DNA of 58,739 bases, taken from positions 1 to 58,739 of the forward strand of contig CACYLI010000005.1 of NCBI GenBank assembly GCA_902775285.1, given 5' to 3'. Numbering within the stretch: position 1 is the first letter of the stretch; each line of letters begins with the position of its first letter. The notes below the pieces were generated by a model. That model had not been told where the DNA came from, ran no database searches, and saw only the letters and a program-made list of their open reading frames with translations. Source of the stretch: an uncultured Erysipelotrichaceae bacterium (GTDB lineage: Bacteria > Bacillota_I > Bacilli_A > RF39 > UBA660). Below, in pieces: positions 27,294 to 33,996 of this stretch. Made by a program: the position numbers and the translations under genes.

Positions 27294-28184
27294 TTATTCA
27301 TCATTATTAACTAAATATCCTAAATCTTTAATATATTTTTCTTTTTCTCTCCATTTTTTTATAGTTTTACAATATAATTCAAGATAAACTTTTTTCTTTA
27401 AAACTTGTTCCATTTCAAGTCTAGCTTCATGACCAATAGTTTTAATCATACTTCCATTATGACCAACTATTATTTTTCTTAATGAATCTCTATCTACAAT
27501 TATATCAACATAAACTTTAGCTATTTTATTATTTTCTTCAAATCCAATTAACTTACATGATATAGAATGAGGTACTTCATCATTAGTATGAATAAATATT
27601 TTTTCTCTTACTATTTCAGATAATCTAAAATCCATCTCCATAGTTGTAGTTTCTCCATCCATAAAGTATTTTACATTATCTGGTAAATATCCTCTTAACA
27701 CACTAATTAATTTATCTACATTGTCATTCTTTAATGCTGAAAGAGGTATTATTTCAGCAAATTCATATAAATCTTTATATTCATTTATCTTAAGTAGTAT
27801 TTGTTCATCTGTAAGTTTATCAATTTTATTAAGAACTAAAAATACAGGTTTTTTTAAATCAATAAGTTTATCAATAATAAACTTATCTCCCTTACCATAC
27901 TCACTACTAGCATCAACTACAAAAAGAACAATATCAACATCATTTATTGAGTAATATGCTTGTGAATTAAGTGCTACTCCTAATTTATCAATTGGTTTAT
28001 GAATACCTGGAGTATCCACAAATACTATTTGAGTCTCTGTATCATTATAAATACCTTGAATTAAATTTCTAGTTGTTTGTGGTTTTTGAGATACAATTGC
28101 AACTTTCTCTTTAATAATAGAATTAAGTAATGTACTTTTCCCTGTATTAGGTCTACCTATTATGGTTACAAAACCACTTTTCAT
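27294..28184 (-). CDS. era: GTPase Era
   Basis: 296 residues. GTPase motifs: G1 GRPNTGKSTL, G2 QTTRN, G3 DTPGIHKP, G4 NKID, G5 SAL. The C-terminal KH domain has VYVDIIVDRDSLRKIIVGHNGSMIKTIG. It binds 16S rRNA and helps mature the 30S subunit. The start overlaps the cdd stop by four bases. Part of the conserved ybeY-dgkA-cdd-era-recO run. Confidence 0.97.
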   Translation of the reverse strand: MKSGFVTIIGRPNTGKSTLLNSIIKEKVAIVSQKPQTTRNLIQGIYNDTETQIVFVDTPGIHKPIDKLGVALNSQAYYSINDVDIVLFVVDASSEYGKGDKFIIDKLIDLKKPVFLVLNKIDKLTDEQILLKINEYKDLYEFAEIIPLSALKNDNVDKLISVLRGYLPDNVKYFMDGETTTMEMDFRLSEIVREKIFIHTNDEVPHSISCKLIGFEENNKIAKVYVDIIVDRDSLRKIIVGHNGSMIKTIGHEARLEMEQVLKKKVYLELYCKTIKKWREKEKYIKDLGYLVNNDE

Positions 28185-28561
28185 ACTAAGTCCTCCTTAG
28201 TAAATGTAGTAGTCATTATCTCTTTAAATGATAAAACTTTCATATCTCCTTTTTTAGTCATTATATTAAATATAACATTTTCATCAAAAAATTCTAAAAA
28301 TACTTGTTTACATAAATTACATGGATAACAAATATTATCACTACTTGTCATTAAATAAAGTGCACTAAATTCTCTTTCTCCATGACTAACTGCATTAAAT
28401 ATAGCATTTCTTTCTGCACATACAGTAGCTCCATAACTTGCATTTTCAATATTTACTCCTTCGTAAAAATTACCACTTTTTGTTTCAACAATGCATGCAA
28501 AATGCATATTAGAATATGGCGCATAACTATTATCTAATAGTTTAATTAATTTATCTTTCAT
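28181..28561 (-). CDS. cdd: Cytidine deaminase
   Basis: 126 residues. Zinc site: ATVCAERNAIFNAV (Cys plus catalytic Glu) and CYPCNLCKQVF (two Cys). It converts cytidine and deoxycytidine to uridine forms in pyrimidine salvage. FACIVETKSGNFYEGVNIENASYG is the usual nucleoside-binding stretch. Four-base overlap with era. Confidence 0.95.
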   Translation of the reverse strand: MKDKLIKLLDNSYAPYSNMHFACIVETKSGNFYEGVNIENASYGATVCAERNAIFNAVSHGEREFSALYLMTSSDNICYPCNLCKQVFLEFFDENVIFNIMTKKGDMKVLSFKEIMTTTFTKEDLV

Positions 28562-28576
28562 AACTACTCCTTTTAA

Positions 28577-28975
28577 TTAAAACAATGCTATAACTTTAGG
28601 TAAAAATATTATTAAACCAACCAAAATAGCAACTATTGCAAATATAAATACTGCTGCTGCAGATGTATCCTTTGCTACTTTAGCAAGAGGATGATATTCT
28701 TCTGTTACTAAATCAACTGTTGCTTCAATAGCTGTATTAATAAGTTCACAAGCTATAACAAGACCCATAGTAAGTATTACTATAGCCCATTCATATTTAT
28801 TTAATTTAAAAATAAAACCAAAAATTGTAACTAATGCAGCTACACCTACATCAACTGTTAAATTTTGTTCATTTCTATATGCATATTTAAGTCCTTTTAT
28901 AGGATATGTAAAACTATTAAAAAATTTCTTTAATCCTTTTTGTCTTTTTCTCTCATCTCTTGATATCATATTCAT
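28577..28975 (-). CDS. dgkA: Diacylglycerol/undecaprenol kinase family protein
   Basis: 132 residues with three membrane helices. The DgkA signature is present as ACELINTAIEATVDLV (E-x2-NTAIE), plus a C-terminal DTSAAAVFIFAIVAILVG helix. In Gram-positives this family phosphorylates undecaprenol for cell-wall lipid recycling. It overlaps the ybeY end by 23 bases; AGGAGG lies 9 bases before the ATG at 28975. Confidence 0.92.
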   Translation of the reverse strand: MNMISRDERKRQKGLKKFFNSFTYPIKGLKYAYRNEQNLTVDVGVAALVTIFGFIFKLNKYEWAIVILTMGLVIACELINTAIEATVDLVTEEYHPLAKVAKDTSAAAVFIFAIVAILVGLIIFLPKVIALF

Positions 28976-29393
28976 TTAATATTTCCTCCTCAAGAGCTCT
29001 CATAACCTTTTTATCTTCTTCATTCATATGATCATATCCAAGTAAATGTAAAAGACCATGAACAGCTAAATAACAAAATTCTCTTCTAACAGTATGTCCA
29101 TATTCACTTGCTTGCTCTTTACATCTTTCATATGAAATATAGATTTCACCTAAGAATCTAACATCTTCATAATTAACATCTTTAACTTCTTCAAATGCAA
29201 AACTAATAACATCAGTTACACTATCTTTATTTCTATACTCTTTATTAATTTCTCTTATTTTTTTATTATCAACTATTACTACATTTAATAAAGGATTCTT
29301 TATTTTCAAATGATCACATGCAAACATAAGTACATCACTAAGTTCACTTGTATCTATTTCTTCATCTGTTGTATTAAAAATATAATCTTCCAT
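28953..29393 (-). CDS. ybeY: Endoribonuclease YbeY
   Basis: 146 residues. The zinc site HGLLHLLGYDH is intact, with VTDVISFAFEE before it. It takes part in 16S rRNA maturation and ribosome quality control. In Bacillus the order is phoH-yqfF-ybeY-dgkA-cdd-era; here phoH and yqfF are missing and a VanZ-like gene precedes ybeY. Confidence 0.95.
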   Translation of the reverse strand: MEDYIFNTTDEEIDTSELSDVLMFACDHLKIKNPLLNVVIVDNKKIREINKEYRNKDSVTDVISFAFEEVKDVNYEDVRFLGEIYISYERCKEQASEYGHTVRREFCYLAVHGLLHLLGYDHMNEEDKKVMRALEEEILNEYDIKR

Positions 29394-29410
29394 AACTAAC
29401 TCCCAACTAA

Positions 29411-30013
29411 CTATAATATTTTAATTAAATATAAAACTATTATAATAAATATCAATATACTAAGTAGATTTAAGAACCAATCTCGTCTTAAAAATTTTGG
29501 TAAATGTTCTCTAATTGCATTAAGACTAATATAGAATAAAAATCCAATTACTCCACCAACAACATTTAATATAATATCATCTACATCAAAACTTCTTCCT
29601 ATAAAATGTTGTACCACTTCTATAGACAAACTAGATAAAAGAGTCACTATACTAATAGTTCCTAAATTTTTGATATTACAATAACTTGATATAAAATATC
29701 CAAATGGAATGAATAACAATATATTACCAATTACTTGTTTAAAAAAAGCTCTAGTCCCAACATCATATCTTAGTATTTCTCTAAATGGCATAAAATTAGT
29801 TGAATGTAAAGCACTAATATCTTGACTTGTAACAAGTTGGAATAATAAAACTAAATATATCATAAATAATAAATCAAATATTTCTTTATGAATTATAAAA
29901 TCTCTTTTCTGAGACTTAAAATAAACAGTAACTCTCATTATAACAACGATTGATACAAGTACTGCTAATGTAGGCCAAGACTTAATAATAACTTCCCTAA
30001 TTGCTGATTCCAT
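29411..30013 (-). CDS. VanZ family membrane protein
   Basis: 200 residues with five or so hydrophobic segments. VIGNILLFIPFGYFIS and LSSLSIEVVQHFIGRSFDVDDIILNVVGGVIGF are the VanZ core motifs. VanZ confers low-level teicoplanin resistance in enterococci; most homologues have no known role. The ATG at 30013 is preferred (GGAG six bases before it) over that at 30025. It overlaps the end of yqfD by 17 bases, placing it between a sporulation gene and ybeY. Confidence 0.85.
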   Translation of the reverse strand: MESAIREVIIKSWPTLAVLVSIVVIMRVTVYFKSQKRDFIIHKEIFDLLFMIYLVLLFQLVTSQDISALHSTNFMPFREILRYDVGTRAFFKQVIGNILLFIPFGYFISSYCNIKNLGTISIVTLLSSLSIEVVQHFIGRSFDVDDIILNVVGGVIGFLFYISLNAIREHLPKFLRRDWFLNLLSILIFIIIVLYLIKIL

Positions 30014-31157
30014 TTTTATCTCCATTTATATTTATTTCATCAATTTTAGAAGTAACTCCAATATTTTCATAAACTTTATAGAATACTTCCACTTCCATTT
30101 TACTACTATTCACTCTTTTTTTCAAAACTTTTTTAGATATTATATATTCATCCTTATTAAGTCCTTTTTTAATTTTATTTTCACTTCCTTCTAAAGCTAG
30201 ATTATAAGCTTGCTTATCAGTTAATGTTATATTCTTTTCTTTATAAACTTCTTTTACTTCTTTATATAATTTAAATGGTAAATAAGGTTTATCTATAATT
30301 AAAGAAGTTTTTGACTTAGTATTATTACTTTCATATTTTCCAATTAAAGTAAATTTTTTATTAAAAGCATCCAAATAATAATGATTTATTTTTTTATTAG
30401 TCTTTATAAACTCTTTATATTTAAAAGGAATACTAGTTGTTACAAAATACCACGTTTCAGCATACACTTCTCCTTTAGCTTCAACTCTAGATATTAACAC
30501 TTCATCTTTATAAATATTTCCACTTATTAACAAATCACCTTTTTTAACATATTCATTTACTTCTTTTATTTTGGTTCCATTTTTAACAACAATATGTTTA
30601 ATAACTCCATCATTTTTAGAATAAATACTTGATAATTTTTCACTTTCTTTTATTTCATTCTTAACTCTTAAAGTTACATCTACTATATATATACATCCAT
30701 GCTCTTTTATTTCAATCCATTCAAGATTATCTTCATTTTGAGATAATATTTTTTTCTTTATTTCATTTATTTCTTTAAAACTTTTCTTTCTCTTATAAAC
30801 ACTTATTCCATTTTCTTTTAAACTAGAAAGAATCATATTTTTAGCTTCAATACTAGACGTATTTACTTTAATATCAAATATTGTCATAGTGAGAAGCTTT
30901 AATACAAATAATGAAATAATTACACTTATAATCATATATTTGTGAATAGTTAAAAAATATTCTAAACTCTTTTTACCATAATACTTAACAATACTAGTTT
31001 CATATCTTCTACTAATTCTTTTATAATCTTCATATGAAACTATCAATTCATAATACTTATTATATTTATTTAAATTATTATAACAAATACAATTATATAC
31101 TAAATAATTAATAAATTTTAAAGATGATTCTTTTACTCTAATTTTAACTTTATTCAT
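29997..31157 (-). CDS. yqfD: Sporulation protein YqfD
   Basis: 386 residues. One membrane helix near residue 80 (YMIISVIISLFVLKLLT) splits a small N-terminal domain from a large outer domain with GVIKHIVVKNGTKIKEVNEYVKKGDLLISG and VEAKGEVYAETWYFVTT, the YqfD signature. In Bacillus it is made in the mother cell and is needed for efficient sporulation. The ATG at 31157 overlaps the yqfC stop by eight bases with AAAGGAA upstream; an earlier ATG at 31205 would lie inside yqfC. Confidence 0.88.
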   Translation of the reverse strand: MNKVKIRVKESSLKFINYLVYNCICYNNLNKYNKYYELIVSYEDYKRISRRYETSIVKYYGKKSLEYFLTIHKYMIISVIISLFVLKLLTMTIFDIKVNTSSIEAKNMILSSLKENGISVYKRKKSFKEINEIKKKILSQNEDNLEWIEIKEHGCIYIVDVTLRVKNEIKESEKLSSIYSKNDGVIKHIVVKNGTKIKEVNEYVKKGDLLISGNIYKDEVLISRVEAKGEVYAETWYFVTTSIPFKYKEFIKTNKKINHYYLDAFNKKFTLIGKYESNNTKSKTSLIIDKPYLPFKLYKEVKEVYKEKNITLTDKQAYNLALEGSENKIKKGLNKDEYIISKKVLKKRVNSSKMEVEVFYKVYENIGVTSKIDEININGDKNGISN

Positions 31158-31377
31158 TAAAATCAATTCCTTTAATATTACCTTTAATAAGTATTTCATA
31201 TTCATCTAAAGCACTAATTATTAAGTCATTTCCATTTATAATAAGCTTTTTATTCTTCAATAAAATAATTATCTTATTTGGATATATTTCAAGAACATTT
31301 ATATAATTCTTAATATGCAAAAAATTTTCTCTTAAAACAATTTCATACATATCACTTTTAATAATATTTTTAATCAT
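31150..31377 (-). CDS. yqfC: Sporulation protein YqfC (YabP/YqfC family)
   Basis: 75 residues, a little shorter than Bacillus YqfC. It has the YabP/YqfC pattern: EIVLRENFLHIKNYINVLEI then ILLKNKKLIINGNDLIISALDEYEILIKGNIKGIDF. It sits directly before yqfD, as in spore formers. No strong ribosome site is visible before the ATG at 31377, so the exact start is uncertain. Sigma-E control is expected from the family, but no clear sigma-E promoter was seen. Confidence 0.82.
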   Translation of the reverse strand: MIKNIIKSDMYEIVLRENFLHIKNYINVLEIYPNKIIILLKNKKLIINGNDLIISALDEYEILIKGNIKGIDFNE

Positions 31378-31477
31378 ATTAAAGTTTATTAATTAAGAAA
31401 ATAAAAAATACTTATTAAATTAATACATATGAATACTCAATTATATATTTATTTGTTTCTTTTAAAAAAGATATACT

Positions 31478-32530
31478 TTAACTATTATAATTATATTTTT
31501 GTTTTTCAACTTCAGTCATAAATTCTTCTTCTGTAGGTAAATATAATTGATATTTTGACGCAAATAAGTTCTTATTATCATTTAATACTGAATATTTTAC
31601 AATTGTATCTTTCTTACTAGTACAAAGTATTATTCCTATAGTAGGATTGTCATCATTGTTTTTTATTTCATTGTCATAATACCTAACATAAAAATCCATT
31701 TGTCCTATATCTTGATGAGTAAGTTTTCCTAATTTTAAATCAATTAAAACAAAACATTTCAAATTATAGTTATAAAATACTAAATCTATATAAAAATTAT
31801 CTCCATCAACATCAATTCTTTTTTGCCGTGCTACAAAAGAAAAACCTCTGCCTAATTCTAATAAAAATTCTTGAATATGTTCTAACAAATTAGATTCTAA
31901 ATCTTTTTCTAAAAATCTTCTATCTTTAATATCTAAAAATTCTAGTACATAAGGATCCTTAATAAAAATTTCTTTTTTATCTTTTAATATATTTATTTCA
32001 TTTTTAACTTCAGTTTTATAATCATCACTAGTAGAAATTAATCTTTCATAATAAAAACTATTTATTTGTCTTTCCAACTCTCTAACACTCCAATTTGATT
32101 TTATACATTCTTCCAAATAAAAAGATCTTCTTTTTTCATCACTTATATTCATGATAATACGATTATGACTCCAACTTAACTTCTTCCACAACAAGGAAGT
32201 ATTTTCTTTATACTGGTCACACAGTGTGTGACCAATATTATACGTTAAATAAAACTTTTTCATTGCTTTTAAATTTGATATTCCAAAACCTTGTCCAAAT
32301 TCATTAGTTAATTTTTTTGAATAATCTTTAATTATTTTATTTTGAGAAGCTTCTAAATGATGTATTTCTATAAGTTCATTTATTGTTTTTCCAATATTGT
32401 AATATAATTCAACCATTTCATAATTAATATTTCTAATAATGTTATTTTTTGAAGTAATTATCATATTATTAATTTTTTTATAATAGTCATTAATAACCTC
32501 TGTTTCTTTTATAATTAAATCATTTTTCAT
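31478..32530 (-). CDS. YhcG/DUF1016 family PD-(D/E)XK nuclease
   Basis: 350 residues. The N-terminal DUF1016 helical domain (NYEMVELYYNIGKTI, LSWSHNRIIMNISDEKRRSFYLEECIKSNWSVRELERQI) is followed by a PD-(D/E)XK domain from about residue 185. The catalytic residues are in FYIDLVFYNYNLKCFVLIDLKLGKLTHQDIGQM (D, then D-x-K where E-x-K is usual). Such proteins are often found with mobile elements and restriction systems. AAGGAGG precedes the ATG and is itself preceded by a terminator-like leader at 32543-32651. A homologous C-terminal fragment is at the right edge of the window (58592). Confidence 0.85.
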   Translation of the reverse strand: MKNDLIIKETEVINDYYKKINNMIITSKNNIIRNINYEMVELYYNIGKTINELIEIHHLEASQNKIIKDYSKKLTNEFGQGFGISNLKAMKKFYLTYNIGHTLCDQYKENTSLLWKKLSWSHNRIIMNISDEKRRSFYLEECIKSNWSVRELERQINSFYYERLISTSDDYKTEVKNEINILKDKKEIFIKDPYVLEFLDIKDRRFLEKDLESNLLEHIQEFLLELGRGFSFVARQKRIDVDGDNFYIDLVFYNYNLKCFVLIDLKLGKLTHQDIGQMDFYVRYYDNEIKNNDDNPTIGIILCTSKKDTIVKYSVLNDNKNLFASKYQLYLPTEEEFMTEVEKQKYNYNS

Positions 32531-32542
32531 TTTTACCTCCTT

Positions 32543-32651
32543 AAAAAAGAGATACTATTCCTTAGAATAATATCTCCGCATCATGCATATTTCTTATTTG
32601 CCTTAAGAAATATACTTTATCATCTAAATTGTCATATAAATATCAGGCAAA
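32543..32651 (-). ncRNA. Structured leader RNA with pseudoknot potential and intrinsic terminator, upstream of the nuclease
   Basis: On the minus strand a perfect 10-bp hairpin (arms 32604-32613 and 32587-32596) has a 7-base loop, AGGCAAA. That entire loop is complementary to TTTGCCT 31 bases upstream (32645-32651), so a 7-bp pseudoknot can form. Next comes a 12-bp stem with one mismatch (32565-32576 and 32549-32560) and six T, an intrinsic terminator ending right at the AAGGAGG of the nuclease gene. A promoter fits at 32669-32697. No known riboswitch class was recognised; it could be a riboswitch, an attenuator or an independent small RNA. Confidence 0.6.
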
Positions 32652-32668
32652 CTATTTATATATAAGTA

Positions 32669-32697
32669 ATTATAGCAATTATTATTAGTATAGTAAA
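32669..32697 (-). promoter_or_regulatory. Promoter of the leader RNA and nuclease gene
   Basis: Minus strand: -35 TTTACT (32692-32697), 17-base spacer, -10 TATAAT (32669-32674). Transcription would begin near 32662, just before the structured leader. The -35 is embedded in the inverted repeat 32687-32710. Confidence 0.6.
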
Positions 32698-32716
32698 GTA
32701 ATACTATACTTTTTTA
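32687..32716 (+). terminator. Inverted repeat with plus-strand T-run
   Basis: Perfect 9-bp repeat (32687-32695 and 32702-32710) with a 6-base loop, followed on the plus strand by a run of T. It would stop plus-strand (antisense) transcription; on the minus strand it overlaps the -35 of the leader promoter and follows the broken gene at 32714. Confidence 0.5.
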
Positions 32717-32772
32717 GTTCCAACTAATATTTCTTTTAATTACTTTAGCTGGATTACCAGCATATAATCCTC
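32714..32772 (-). pseudogene. C-terminal remnant of a hexapeptide-repeat acyltransferase
   Basis: In the frame ending at the TAA 32714-32716 the reading is GLYAGNPAKVIKRNISWN, the typical tail of left-handed beta-helix sugar or serine O-acetyltransferases (AGNPAKVIK). A TGA lies directly upstream in the same frame, and the body of the gene is absent. It is joined to the end of the GreA-like fragment. Confidence 0.6.
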
Positions 32773-33059
32773 AATATAACTGTATCATTTATATTAATTT
32801 GATTATCATCTAATTCTGGAACATCAATTATTGTTGCATTTAAAAGTCTCTTTTTCATAGTATTAATTTGACTAACTAATAATCCTTCTTTTTGTTGTAA
32901 AGCATCAAATTCTCCATTATCATGTGCTTCATCTCCAGCTGCATTTTGAAAACAATAACTCATTGATTTCTCATTTTCATTAAATTCTTGAATTAATCTT
33001 TCAATTTGTTGTTCTAATTCTATATATCCTTCTTTTGTCAAAAATGTTTTATTTTCCAT
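32754..33059 (-). pseudogene. Truncated GreA/GreB-like gene
   Basis: 101 residues. The N-terminal coiled coil of Gre factors is recognisable: FLTKEGYIELEQQIERLI, then GDEAHDNGEFDALQQKEGLLVSQINTMKKRL, with the acidic tip replaced in part. The C-terminal FKBP-like domain breaks off after about ININDTVILR and ends in four unrelated residues. The sequence beyond it is the acyltransferase tail at 32714, so a deletion has joined two genes. It starts 11 bases inside the RdgB-like gene. It may still make a coiled-coil protein, but not a full Gre factor. Confidence 0.6.
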
Positions 33060-33618
33060 TATTATTCCCCATTAAATAATTTGCCATTTGATCATAAATA
33101 TCCAATTGATTTTTAAAATGTTCAAAATTCTTTTCTTCACTATTCATTGATTTTGGTAATTCATCATTTTCAAATATTACAATTTTATCAAATGTACTTC
33201 CTTCACCATATGCTTTTAAAGAAATACGAGCTTTTTCTATACTTACAAATTGTTTTATTATCCCATCAGGATTAGCATAAGTTAAACATTCTTTTAATAA
33301 AATAGTCCTATTCTTTTTTCCTCTCATCATTTTTAAAATTTCATCACTAGTAAGCATACCATTTATATATTTTAAAAAAGGTCCAGGAAAACCACCAAGT
33401 GATTCTATATAATATCCTACATCAGATTTTATAACATCTTTTTTTAATTTATTAGCAGCATATAAAGCAGAATATTTTGAAACCTCCATAACATCATAAT
33501 CTTGTATTTCAGGAGTATCTATTTTTTCTTGCTCCAATATAATATTATATTTACTAAATATATCCTTTGCAATTTTCCATTTTCCAATATTACCAGTAAT
33601 CATTACAACTTTTTTCAT
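33049..33618 (-). CDS. RdgB/HAM1-family non-canonical purine NTP pyrophosphatase-like protein
   Basis: 189 residues. The family opening motif is TGNIGKWKIAKDIF (T-G-N-x2-K), followed by KIDTPEIQDYDVMEVSKYSALYAANKL, IKSDVGYYIESLGGFPGPFLKYI (substrate-binding Asp and GPF) and a closing FEHFKNQL. RdgB removes inosine and xanthosine triphosphates from the pool. It is more divergent than housekeeping RdgB, and its neighbours are fragments of a carbamoyltransferase and a Gre factor, so it may have belonged to a specialised nucleoside-related cluster. Confidence 0.75.
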   Translation of the reverse strand: MKKVVMITGNIGKWKIAKDIFSKYNIILEQEKIDTPEIQDYDVMEVSKYSALYAANKLKKDVIKSDVGYYIESLGGFPGPFLKYINGMLTSDEILKMMRGKKNRTILLKECLTYANPDGIIKQFVSIEKARISLKAYGEGSTFDKIVIFENDELPKSMNSEEKNFEHFKNQLDIYDQMANYLMGNNNGK

Positions 33619-33633
33619 ACAATCTCCCTATCA

Positions 33634-33890
33634 CTATATTATTCTTTTTAAAATGAAATTTGAAATATTTTCTACGCTCATTTCTCCATCAATTCTTTCA
33701 ATATTATATTCTTCATCATATAGATAATTTGATTCAAATCCAATTCCCAAATATGGATATTCACACTTAATATTTCTGTGATGATATAAAATTGCTCCTA
33801 ATGATTGACCTGCATCAGTAGAAATTGGACTTACATATACATTATCGTATATTTTTTCATAATGACTAATCCTCCTAAATTGATTTTATT
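33634..33890 (-). pseudogene. Carbamoyltransferase (NodU/CmcH family) C-terminal relic
   Basis: This 350-base gap holds no intact gene. The frame ending at the TAG 33634-33636 reads YDNVYVSPISTDAGQSLGA then ILYHHRNIKCEYPYLGIGFE and SNYLYDEEYNIERIDGEMS. The VSPISTDAGQSLGA stretch is characteristic of O-carbamoyltransferases of the NodU/CmcH/TobZ family. There is no start codon, and a stop lies upstream in frame near 33890. Only some 80 residues of a protein normally near 550 remain, so it is a pseudogene. Confidence 0.7.
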
Positions 33891-33969
33891 CTAACATTTT
33901 TTATTTATTTATCAATAAAAATAAATAAACATTTAAAATAATTATAGTGATATAAAGTATTTTTATATA

Positions 33970-33996
33970 TTAAAAAAGGAAAATACTATTTTCCTT
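33970..33996 (-). terminator. Intrinsic terminator after the hybrid histidine kinase gene
   Basis: Perfect 9-bp repeat (33976-33984 and 33988-33996) with a 3-base loop, then TTTT on the minus strand. It overlaps the kinase stop at 33986. Confidence 0.8.

Noticed and set aside
31378..31477. Sigma-E type promoter for yqfC
   Set aside because: The gap is so AT-rich that many weak matches exist; none combines both conserved elements at the right spacing.
32587..32651. Known riboswitch class (preQ1, ZTP, purine, SAM) for the nuclease leader
   Set aside because: None of the invariant core sequences of these classes could be found; only the pairing pattern is supported.
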